Shown here piece after piece: positions 45,601 to 55,500 of a stretch of 64,000 nucleotides of DNA. The position numbers and the translations under genes were made by a program. The DNA is from Thunnus maccoyii (taxonomy: Eukaryota > Chordata > Actinopteri > Scombriformes > Scombridae), in the NCBI RefSeq assembly GCF_910596095.1, contig NC_056550.1, forward strand, positions 21,200,001 to 21,264,000, in the 5' to 3' direction. The notes under the pieces were generated by a model. The model was not told where the DNA came from, ran no database searches, and saw nothing but the letters and a program-made list of their open reading frames with translations. Within the stretch, counting starts at the first letter, position 1, and every line of letters starts with the position of its first letter.

Positions 45601-46582
45601 GGTGCTCTTGAAGAAAAGGAGCATCACATGGATGGAAAAACAAACTTCAGGCACTAACGCATGGAGCAGGAACAAAAAAGGTGTTTTTGTGCCTGAAGTT
45701 TGTTTTTCCTTCCACATAAATTAATTTGTAGGAAATATAAAAAGGACATCACAGGTTCAGTGCCACATGACAAGTTCAATCAGCATTTTCCTGAGCATTT
45801 ACTCTGGATAAACTTAATACTAACAGCGTTTACACACAGTATTTATGTTGTGAATTCATACATTTATATTCATTCATTCATTCAAGAAAATAATTGACAA
45901 TAATGAAAATCATTATTGTTGATTATTTTCTTGATTAGTTGTTTGATTCATAAAATGTCATAAATTGGTGAAAAATGTTGATCAATGTTTCCCAAAGGCC
46001 AAGATAAGGTCCTCAAATGTCTTGCTTTGCCCCGACCAACAGTCCACAACCCAAATATATTAAGTTTACAGTCATAAAGGGCTAAAGAAACCAGAAAATA
46101 TTGACAATTGAGGAGCTGGAAACAGTGAATCTGGACATTTTCTTCTGAAGAAATGACTCAAAATGATTAATCAATTATTAAAATAGTTGGCAATTAATTT
46201 AATAGTTGGCTAATCGATTAATCATTGCAGCTCTATACACTACATTTTATTTCTTAATTAGTAAACGTGCTGGCAGCTTATTGAATACAGTGTCAAAAGA
46301 ACCAATAAGAGGGGGAGGATACATTCCGGATAATAAAAAATATATCCGGTAATCTGAAGAATATTAAACTGAATCCAAATTATGGCATCTGTATGACTAA
46401 TAACAAGTGAAATTGAGCTACAGTCAATGTGTCGCCCACCTGTTGGCATCTCAGAGGGAAAGTCCCACTATCACTCACCTGACATTTGCTCTTCTAAGGT
46501 TTCCTCGTACAAGCTTTCCAGAGTGCGCTTCAGACATCTCCAGCAGTGTCTTGAGGAGAAGAGGAGTCGTTTTGTTGGCCAT
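42687..46582 (-). CDS. coq10: COQ10-like coenzyme Q-binding START-domain protein
   Basis: Five minus-strand exons (46582-46479, 45497-45345, 44929-44737, 43616-43515, 42839-42687) join in frame into 234 residues, close to the 238-247 of human COQ10B and COQ10A. The first 70 residues are basic and Ser/Thr-rich, fitting a mitochondrial presequence. The START-like domain carries the family blocks [42 protein letters not shown] and [23 protein letters not shown]10 proteins bind coenzyme Q in the mitochondrial inner membrane and help its biosynthesis and delivery to the respiratory chain. The C-terminus ([14 protein letters not shown]) lacks the IPRELM-HEVH end of COQ10A and COQ10B, and the domain is about equally far from both, so this may be a separate fish paralogue. 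The introns hold two MITEs. Confidence 0.88.
43969..44505. mobile_element. MITE in a COQ10-like intron
   Basis: The 20-base ends AAGGACCAGTTTGTAGGATT and their exact complement (44486-44505) frame about 540 bases with no coding capacity. An inner inverted repeat (about 44136-44157 with 44229-44255; agccaatcagaggca) suggests a nested or folded-back origin. No target duplication is clear, so the superfamily is open. Confidence 0.75.
45905..46236. mobile_element. Teleost MITE with GATTAATC-type ends in COQ10-like intron 1
   Basis: The blocks gattagttgtttgattcata, gtttcccaaaggccaagat, agaaaccagaaaatattgac and gattaatcattgcagctcta match a very abundant teleost dispersed repeat, probably a hAT-type non-autonomous element. 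It is old and diverged, with no coding capacity. Confidence 0.7.
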
Positions 46583-47170
46583 GGCGATGTGCACGATGAA
46601 AACTAACACAGGTTGTTGTTTTTTTTTAGGAGAGATATCGAAGTTTGTGCCCCAGTAGCGGCGACCCGGCTTTTGTTCCCACTGATGAGTCGCCTCGCTC
46701 TCCTGATAAGGACAGTAATGACGTAACGGCGTCACTGGCTCTGGCCAATCAAAGAGAAAGGTTGATAAAGTGTTTAAATAATGAGATTGATCGCTTATAA
46801 ATTATTCTAGCTACATCATTGGTGAATCATAAACGTTTTAGGTGATGTATAAATTCCCGAAATAAAACTTTTTAGAGAATTTATTGATTTCTATGACGTA
46901 ATGGCATAATTAGACAGCGGGGCACTACAGCATCTTATCAGTTGAGGACTCGTTATTTACGGGTCTTAATAACATCCAGTCATTTGTGAAGCACTGTATG
47001 TGTGTGTGTACAAGTCTGTCTTTTTGTAAACCACTTTATTACTTGTTTTTGCATATATTACAAATAAATGTATTAATAGAAGTATTGTGGGATGAATAGT
47101 GATATTAGTGTGTACTAGTGTACAAGTCAGACCTCCCCATTCCTTACTCACAGAAAGACAGATTGAGGTC
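46583..47170. other. Upstream region of the COQ10-like gene
   Basis: It contains the presumed promoter (see 46719-46749) and otherwise AT-rich DNA with a second TGACGTAA-like word at about 46893. No other gene is seen. Confidence 0.5.
46719..46749 (-). promoter_or_regulatory. CRE-like and CCAAT words upstream of the COQ10-like gene
   Basis: A TGACGTAA word (46719-46726) and a CCAAT pentamer (46745-46749, plus strand) lie 140-170 bases upstream of the ATG. Such pairs are common in promoters of nuclear genes for mitochondrial proteins. The role is inferred from position. Confidence 0.4.
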
Positions 47171-47435
47171 CTTTAGACCAGTGGTTCTCAAACTTTTTCA
47201 CGTCAAGGACCCCCAAACTGACACAAATTAGACCACAGACCCCCATTTGATAAGATTTTTGCTTTTAGATGTTTTATTACAGAAAGCGTATGAAACCCAT
47301 GACCAAAATAGTCATACATTCTCAGTCATTGTGTTACTTATGGATAGAATCACAATGAAAAACCCTTTTTGCAGGAACCCCCTTAAGGACCCCTGGGGAT
47401 TCTCAGATCCCATTTTGAGAAACACCACTTTAGAC
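47171..47435. mobile_element. hAT-type MITE with 8-base target duplication
   Basis: The element at 47179-47427 begins CAGTGGTTCTCAAAC and ends with a near complement (TTTTGAGAAACACCA). The exact 8-base direct repeats CTTTAGAC flank it (47171-47178 and 47428-47435), the hallmark of hAT insertion. It has no coding capacity. Confidence 0.85.
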
Positions 47436-47439
47436 CAAA

Positions 47440-49085
47440 CACTCATATCAAATGGTTTACATGAAAAGATTTGTGATGTCATGGTTTATGCAATGACGCA
47501 CAGAACTGTCACACAAAAATAAATGATGAGGAAATACAGATTTGCCGCCTTTTTAAAGTAATGAAAGTAATATAGTACATGAATCATTTGTGATTGAACG
47601 ACTGAAAATATTTGTTCACAGGATTTTTGGAGGGGCAAGTCAAAGTCTAAATGATTCTGTGTGAGTAATGAGAACAACAAGCACATGACTGGCACATGAT
47701 GAACCCGGACTTTGTTGCTACACCTGGGATAAAGGTCATCATCTACATTCAAATTAAATGAATTACATTGAAATGAATCAATTACATTAAAAATAAATTC
47801 TAATACAGACTAAATTGAAATGTCTAAATTATGATAATAGAAAACTAAGTTTAATTTTCATATGTTTTACAACAGCCTTTAACTAACTCTCATTATGCTG
47901 ATCCACATACAGGCTGTATGAAGTGGCTGCACAGTAACATAGCCAGAACTGTTAGTGCAGGATCGGGCTGGAATTAGGGCACCTGATCAACGAGGGATTT
48001 AAGAACCTCAGTCAATCCAAAGATAGGACGGAAACGTAACTAGTAGATGTACAGACAAGCTTACATGTCCCAGGTTATAAGAGAACAGACTCAAGGGCTT
48101 AACAGAGATCCCAAAGTTACACAGGGAGTTGGATTCTGTACAAGTTGGCACTCATTCAGTCTGAACTTTGATTCAACAGCCCAACTTTTTGCTGATTTGT
48201 TATCACAGGGATATTCTCCAAATTCAGCAAACTGCTGCTGGTGTCATGAAGGCACTGGATTGATGTCACTAGTTTGTAAAGACGTCACTGAACCTTCATT
48301 TTCAGTTCACTTACCTTTTAAACAGTGATGTTGCAGCTGAAATATCAGCTTGTCTAGTTAGGTGAGAACTAAATACCAAAGACACAGTATTCTTTTGCGG
48401 TCCAACTGTATGCAAACGGGCTCCTTGATCTCTGCAGCAAGAGAAGAGCACATTGCACAGCTCACGCAAACATTTTATACTTTCAGCCTCCACCCGACAG
48501 CAACCGTCAACACAAGCACCTCATGTACAGTCACACACCTCTGTCTGCAGACACCTGTTTCCTGCAAGATATTCAATATTAATTCCATATATGGTGCTGT
48601 GCTTGTCTTGTGCATGCTTCCAGTTCTTGCATATAGTTCCTCTTTTCAAATGATCACTTCTTAGAATCAGAGTCACCAGACAAAGCACTTATTTCGTCTA
48701 CACAAACAAGGTGCGAGACATCTTGGTGAGACATCTTACTTAAAACAGGACAATGTGGTTACAGCATAAAGTTACAGTTAAAGGTCAATAGATAAGTCAA
48801 GACTGCATCATGTTCTTTTAAGGCAAAAATGATCAGCTGAATAAATACACTTCTACACTGGATTAATGATCATCAATGTATTAATACAATAATATAGTAA
48901 TTTCTCCAACAGCACACTTCTAATATAATTTTTTCCTCCACAGCAGACATATTTGGTATATGTATGGTATGTATATATGCTATATGTTCTTATATCTTTA
49001 TTAGTGTGATTGCTGCAAGCAAGTTACCCCATGTGCTTTCCTCATTTAAGCACATGCAGCATTGCGCACAAAAGTGAAGTAAAAT
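47440..49085. other. Non-coding region left of the LTR fossil
   Basis: AT-rich, with no recognised gene. Open frames of 80-100 codons near 48047-48664 have no family features and are taken as chance. Confidence 0.5.
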
Positions 49086-49089
49086 ATAA

Positions 49090-50240
49090 TTGCCAATTTT
49101 GGCAATTCACCCATCTCAGTGGCATATCGGCATTAAGTTTCTATTTCAAATTCTGTTTCACAGTCAGGTTTACTTTGGACATAGCCCAACTCAAAAAGCT
49201 CAAATATCACGCGGTTTTGAGGTCCAAAGGTCATTGGCCTGTGTTCCAGATACGGGTTTTTGCCCTCAACTGCCTGTAAATGGAGTGGACATTATCTTAG
49301 GCAATGACCTGGCTGGGGACCAGGTCTGGGCTGATGGAAAGCTGCCAAAGGTTGTAACCAAGTTGTCATCTATCTTGCAGGAACCTGTAGTTGGTCTAAA
49401 GTGTCCTGAAGAATTTCCTACCACAGGCAGTGAGTCTTGCTGCTCCCCAGACTTCTCAGAATGGTAAACAGGATGCTGTTTTCCTTGCAACATGAGGCTG
49501 TACTGTGCGGGGGAGGAGGAGTTGGCACTTGATGATGCCATTTTTCAAGTTTGTCAAGAAAATTCTGAAGCACCGGTTGTTCTGTTGAAGTCTTTGGCCG
49601 AATTAAGTTTGTCACCAAATTGTGCTCCTGCTTTTGAAAATGTAAAAGCTGTTTTGTGTGCTAAGCCAGTGCCTGAAGCACATAGTTTTGATCACACACA
49701 CACCAGCTCCGCACTGGAGCTGTATGGGTCCAGACAAATAATCAGTGGGTTGATCCCCCAGTCAGCCACTTCTTTAAGAAGTTCAGCCTGGGACAGCCTC
49801 TGTCACTTTCAGTGCTCCTCCTGCTGTCCTGTGTTTTTTCCTTTTGCAGGTTGAGATGGGTGGAGCCATTTAATCTGATGTGGTTCACCTGGGCAGTACT
49901 GGGCCTAGATTATTTTGGCTGGCTCCTCCACTCTGTCTCTCTCATCATCATCACACCTACCCTTCTGGTTTGCTTACATTTTACGTTTTTCCTGCTCAAC
50001 ACCACATTTCCAGTCAACACTGCATACGTCACTGACTTACAGACTGCAGATTCATTTATTAAGTTACTTTTGCCTTAGTTCTGAATAAAATATAATTTAA
50101 AATATTGTGTGATCTCCCTACTTGTCTAGCTCACTGAATCTGGGCTGTGATGATTTTCAAGTCCACAAGTCAGTGCTCCAGATATGGGTTTTTGTCAACT
50201 GCCCAACTGAATGGGGTGAACACTATCAGTGAAAATCTAA
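49090..50240 (+). mobile_element. LTR retrotransposon fossil, Ty3/gypsy-like
   Basis: A protease-to-pol junction piece of a fish gypsy-type LTR element is recognisable by a GVDIILGNDLAGD block. It is followed by LTR-like sequence at about 49850-50110, which includes ggcagtactgggcctagatt and a late AATAAA. A second short piece of the same protease region recurs near 50170-50222, so at least two fragments lie together. Most of the element is missing and what remains is broken in several places. It looks old. No full LTR pair or target duplication is seen. Confidence 0.65.
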
Positions 50241-50244
50241 GAAT

Positions 50245-51235
50245 GATTGTTAAAAGTCTTGGACTATTCGAGGAAGTTTAATTCAATCCACATAATATTG
50301 CTCACTGGTTGTAATATTGCCAGGATAAAAAACTATTGGGAGTACTGGTTGAGCATGAATGTGTCATAATTATTTTCTTTATAATATATCTATGTAGGTA
50401 ATTTAATACCACATGATATTGTTTTATTCTAAACTGTAATTTCTATTCACTCATCTCTTTGCTTAATTTCATTTTTACAAAGTTTGAAATTCCAGGTTCA
50501 ATTTAATTTAATCTTTTTTTGCTTAATGAAAAGATTATTACATGACATAGGTCCTGAAAATTATTCAAGTACATATACAATGAGCATATTGGTGGCGGTG
50601 TCTTACATTTATAGAGGAGCGTGGGAGTTGTCTGGGGTTAGGTATGCTGGATGAGGGGTCTATTTGGATACTTTTAAACAGGTTTAGGCTCAGCACATAT
50701 AATGACACATTAGGTTCTATGGTACCCTGTGGTTTGGGGACGGGGTTAGGGAAAGGCACTGCTTCTAATGTCAATAATGTTATATATCATTGTACTTTCT
50801 CAGTTTAAAATTTTTTTTAAACATAGGGGTCCTCTTATGGTGTTTTGTTACTCACAACCAGCTTGAATAGTTTACTATTTTTCATATCCACAACTTTACT
50901 CAGGACCTTACATGATGGATGAGCTCAGACTTATCACCTGGACTGTTAAGGGAATTGACCATGTAATTAAAAGGAAAAAAAAACTCCAACTCACTTAAAA
51001 AAGCAGAAGGCTTCTATGGCATTGTTTCTCTGTATTTAGATTTCAAGTTAGCGTGACAGTGTTCTACCTATAAATTAAGGTTTAGATCTCAAAAACTTAT
51101 GAAGTAAATATGTTTACATTTAGAAAGAGAGGAGGATTATGGCAACTAAAAGTAGCTTAAAATGGAAGTACTCCGATTAAGTTCCTCAAATTGTACCTGA
51201 ATAAATGTACTTAGGTACATTAGAAAACTTTCAAA
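50245..51235. other. Non-coding region between the LTR fossil and the hsd17b1 pseudogene
   Basis: I looked here on the minus strand for the missing 3' exons of hsd17b1 and saw none. A stretch near 51140-51220 resembles a dispersed fish repeat (ggtacaatttgaggaacttaa on the minus strand). Confidence 0.5.
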
Positions 51236-51240
51236 CTCAC

Positions 51241-52207
51241 TGGATATTGACGTGTTGCAGGAAGACATCCAAACTCTCACATGCTCCCTCTACTGCAAAT
51301 TTACTGGCACAGTACACCTCATTAAAAGGGAGACCTGTGACAGAGCATGAAGTGCCAAGATAGGGGTTGTTTTGGAAATTTCATGCAGGCAGCATGCATC
51401 AACATGATTTTCTTACATGATTTCCATCAAACCATCACAAAAACTGCACGAGCGGAACGATGCTGACATTCAGCTACTGCTCAACCATTCGCTTGTCTCA
51501 CCGTGAAGCCCTCAAGTGCTTCTGGTGACCAGAATGTGGCCCAGACCCTGAACCAGAAAGGCCTGAATACTCTGGACGGTATCCAGGAGGTTGACCTCAA
51601 GAATCTGCCTCATTGAGTCCAAGGACTGGATCTTCAGTGGCCCCATCAAACCCACACCTGTATTACACACTGCATGCACCGAAGGAAAGCCCATTAACAC
51701 ACACAAATTACAATCCTAATCAGAAAAAACTGACACAAGACCACATTGACATACCCAGAATGACCACTCGTTTCTCCACATCCCTGTCCCTCGTATCCAG
51801 GATGGATTGTCGGTCCATCTGGAGTATGTCCGAGGTGTTCTCGTGCAGGCCGATCACACACTCTAAAGATGCTCCTTTTTGGCTGGATTTCTCATCGTGG
51901 CATGCACTAAACAATTAAACAGGAACACACACATTGGAATCAAATGTTTTATCGAACACAAAAAAAACAACATTCACAAATGATCTGTTGCAGAATATGT
52001 GTGGAAAGGAAGTCAGATGAGTGTAGTATCACATAGTGTATACAGTTTAATCATTACATACTGTAGAGTGTCTCAGTGGGCCTCAAAGGTCCTTAACATC
52101 AACAGGTCCTGGCCCAGTGCAAGCTTTCTAAGAAGACACCTTTGCACAGCCAGGCTGAGACCGATCCCCGAGGACCAGCCTGTGATCAGCACCACCTTTT
52201 TGTCCAT
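51241..52207 (-). pseudogene. hsd17b1: hsd17b1 pseudogene (17-beta-hydroxysteroid dehydrogenase type 1)
   Basis: Four exon-like blocks on the minus strand follow the order of teleost Hsd17b1, an NADPH-dependent SDR enzyme that makes estradiol. Exon 1 (from 52207) encodes MDKKVVLITGWSSGIGLSLA, the nucleotide-binding TGxxxGIG loop, and then loses similarity. Exon 2 (51906-51755) has HATMRNPAKKEHL, then a one-base loss that makes CTTTAG from CTTTTAG, then ECVIGLHENTSDILQMD. Exon 3 (51669-51502) has CNTGVGLMGPL and LDSMRQILEVNL, lacks about four codons near GLGHILVT, and carries an in-frame TGA where Gly is expected (RST then stop). Exon 4 (51334-51241) has [20 protein letters not shown], with the catalytic Tyr and Lys still present. 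The exons for the C-terminal third are missing. Splice sites are mostly kept. The CNTG, LVT and YCASKF blocks favour hsd17b1 over rdh8. Confidence 0.85.
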
Positions 52208-52490
52208 GGAGCCTAGCCCATCAACTTCTGGAGCTAATTGAGGAAGACACCTTTAAATGAGCCAGAGGATGAGATAGAGGCATGGGAAAACTCTCTGTTT
52301 TCATATCTTTTGCTATTACAAGGACAGCCAATCCTAAACATCTTCCAGTTATCGGCCAGCTGGAGTCCTCCCATTTTTTCTCATGTCCTTGTTAGTAATT
52401 TTTTTTTTTTTTTCCATCGAGACACAGAAAAAAACATGAATGTCTTGTGACAAAGTGTAAATGTATTTTTGTGGGTGTGTATACCAAACA

Positions 52491-52528
52491 GGTACCATGT
52501 GTACCAAAAACTTGGTACACATGGTACC
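52491..52528. repeat. Perfect 17-base inverted repeat with 4-base loop
   Basis: The arms GGTACCATGTGTACCAA and TTGGTACACATGGTACC are exact complements separated by AAAC. It lies just upstream of the hsd17b1 pseudogene with no gene around it. It could be the core of a small palindromic element or a hairpin-forming relic. Confidence 0.9.
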
Positions 52529-52534
52529 TTTTTG

Positions 52535-55500
52535 TCCTTGAATTTCATTAGTGACACCAACACCAGGTGGCAGCAAAACATCACAATATCAGTCCTGTAC
52601 CAGACCATAATCAAAGCCACACTGACCTCTGAGTGCTCCATTGACCACATCGAGACAATAAGGCTGGAAATAGTCAGCAAGAGGCACAATGGGTTTGAGT
52701 TGAACAGATCTAGGAGGGAAATGGCTGTGTGTTGTTCTCATAAGATCTCTGATTTGGTGATTTGCATTCTTTTCCCAGGTTTGTGTTGAGGAAAATTGTT
52801 ATTTCAGATAAGTCTAATATAAGGCCTGCCATTCACTGATGCCATCAAGCTCTGTTAGTTTTGATTAAAGTAGTCAGACCATACAGCAATGCCTGTAATA
52901 TTATTTGAATGAGTGACAAAACAATCTCTGTTCAAAGATCTACTTGTTCTAATCTTTTTTTTTACATCTTTATCAGCTGATGAAAGCTCAGAAAAATTAA
53001 GTAAGTGGAGCTTAAGTTGAGAGTATTTTCTCACACACACTGTTCCCAAGGTCAAGAATGAACTTCCATGATCAAAATGCTTAAATTGTGTTCAAATAGT
53101 CCTTGACACAGGAGATAAAGGTCTGGCAAGTCACTGTTTTCAGGATGTGGAGTCTCAAGTGCTAAACTAAGATACTTTTCATTGTCTAAATTAATCTTGT
53201 TAAGTCTTGTCATCTGTGAGCACAATCATTTGGATTTAGGCATTTCAAACAAAGGCCTTGCAAAAAACTGAGGGAAAATTTGACCCATTTTAAAGTAGGA
53301 AATTCTAACCAGAGCCCAGAAGTGTCTGTTATTAAGTACAAATAATCCATCACACAAGTTCTTAGTAGTGGAAACTATTATGATCAAGGGATGACATACC
53401 GCTGCATGTTTGTGAGTTTTCACTAGGTGGAGACAAAACCTCAGGTACAAACCAGTCAGCTATCAGAGTCTGCTTTTCTTTCAACCACAGCCTGGTTCTT
53501 TGTGCTGTGATATGGATTTCTAGCTGATTAAAATGTGTGTTAAGTCTAGTAATCATGAACATAGCACATCTTCCTATTATAAGCCATCAAGAAAGACTTT
53601 GCACGTTACTGGGTTTGGATGAATTATTGGGTAAAAGAAGTGCTCAGTGTACTGATTCTCAGGAAATGTCATATAGTGTGTAGAATATTCAAGATTCAAC
53701 CTTTAAGATTTCTTGCATGACAGTTGATCTAGAGCCAGTATTTATGTTGATATTGTGAACAAGCCTCAAGCCTGTATTTCTTTAAGAAACTCTCCTAGTT
53801 CTCTCCTACGCACTTAGATTCTTCCTCTTACTATGTCGCAACCATGTTTCTGCATTTTATGTAGTTACAATCCCATTTGCATTGATTCTCATGCTGAGTT
53901 TTCTGTCTGGTTTAAAGAACTCGGGTCTTTATACAACATTTCAGCAGCCTGATTTGAAATAATTTCTTTTGCTGATGGGCGCAAACCAAGTAGGAATTTC
54001 CTGCCATTTTGTTGCGTTCCTCCCCTTGAGATGGCATCAGCTTGGCTGCTGTCCCAGAGTCTGTGGGACAGATAACAGCAGGCCATGAACCTCTCTCAAA
54101 TATCTACAACTCCCAGACATTGTTAAAAATCTTGAACTGTTTGACCTCAGATGTTAGTGAGTTTTTGCTGTTATATGGTGCGTGTATACATTCATCATTT
54201 TTTATACCTGCTTATCCTGTTCGGGGTCACGTGAAACTTTACCATATACATGTCACATTGTTACTGTTCTTGTAGATGAGGGGGTGAAGCACATCCATGT
54301 GTGCAAATTGCTTGAACTTTAGTGAGAAACCAAATGCAAGTGAAACAAATTTAACTTTCATGATCGTTATATTCAAACTCATTATGTTCTGTATTGAGTT
54401 TCACTGGTGCAGAGTCAAGTGAATCATCACACAGAGTTGTTTGAGCTGCACTTCATCCATTAGTTTTCTCTGAATCCATCCTGGCATCATGGTATAGTCT
54501 ATGGTCCGTGGTCTAATTTGGGCGGCTTCCTGCTACACATGGCCTACAGTCTCCCTGTGGCCCAGTAATTACCAAGAGAAGGTCTAGTGGAGGTGCAGAG
54601 TGGTCTGGAAAAGCCTTTAAAACGCCTCCTGGACATGATTGGCCCACAGAACCGCGAGTAAACAGACTTCTGAGGATCTAACAGCTTTTCAGGGCAAGAG
54701 CGAGGACATCCCACGTGCACACCTGTGTGTTTTTGTGGCATTTTTGGAAGAAAAAGAAAAGTGGCTTTTGGAAGCAGTTGCGGCAGGAGGCCAGCCTCGT
54801 GCTCAAGGAGGAAATACATGTGATGGAGCAGTAATTCTGGACTGTGACTGCAGTGCAAACAGTGAACGAGGTATCTGCTGCAGCTTCAGGACAAAAAGGG
54901 TAACAGCTCCTTGGTATCAGTCACATTGGGCCGTGCTATTCGAGGACAGACACATGTAGTGAGAGCACGGTGCAGACACAATGCAAGGTCTGTAATACTG
55001 TACTCTCACGGTAGCTGCAGGAGCAGATGTACTCGACAGGATGTCCCATGTGAGAGTGATGAGCAGAAGTGAAACAGCTGAAGATGTATCGTGGTGGATG
55101 TGGTGAAGCTAAAATGACAGGCTATACCTGGAAACAAAGTGAAATGACACGACATTTACTGAATTGGAGTGAATTATTCAAAACTTCTCGGGGGTGTTGA
55201 TTCACTGACAAGATAAATCTGTTTACTGCCCTTTTCTTGAAGATGATAGATCAAACGTATTAGTCTCACAAAAGGATGATGTTGGATGTTTGTCTTACAT
55301 GATTAGCTGATGTGATAAGTCAAAATAGGGGTTCCTCATCAGCTCAGTAAGAAGAATAAGAAAGGGCTTACTTGGAAATAAAGCCTATTTTTGACTAAAG
55401 AATTGGGTTATGCACGATAAGGTGATCATATCTGGAGCAAAATGTTTCCCTGTGTAGCTGAGATGCTGACAGCATTGCTGAAGCTTTAAAATAACAAAGA

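Noticed and set aside
49010-49854. Treating the open frames here as host genes
   Set aside because: They belong to the LTR-element fossil.
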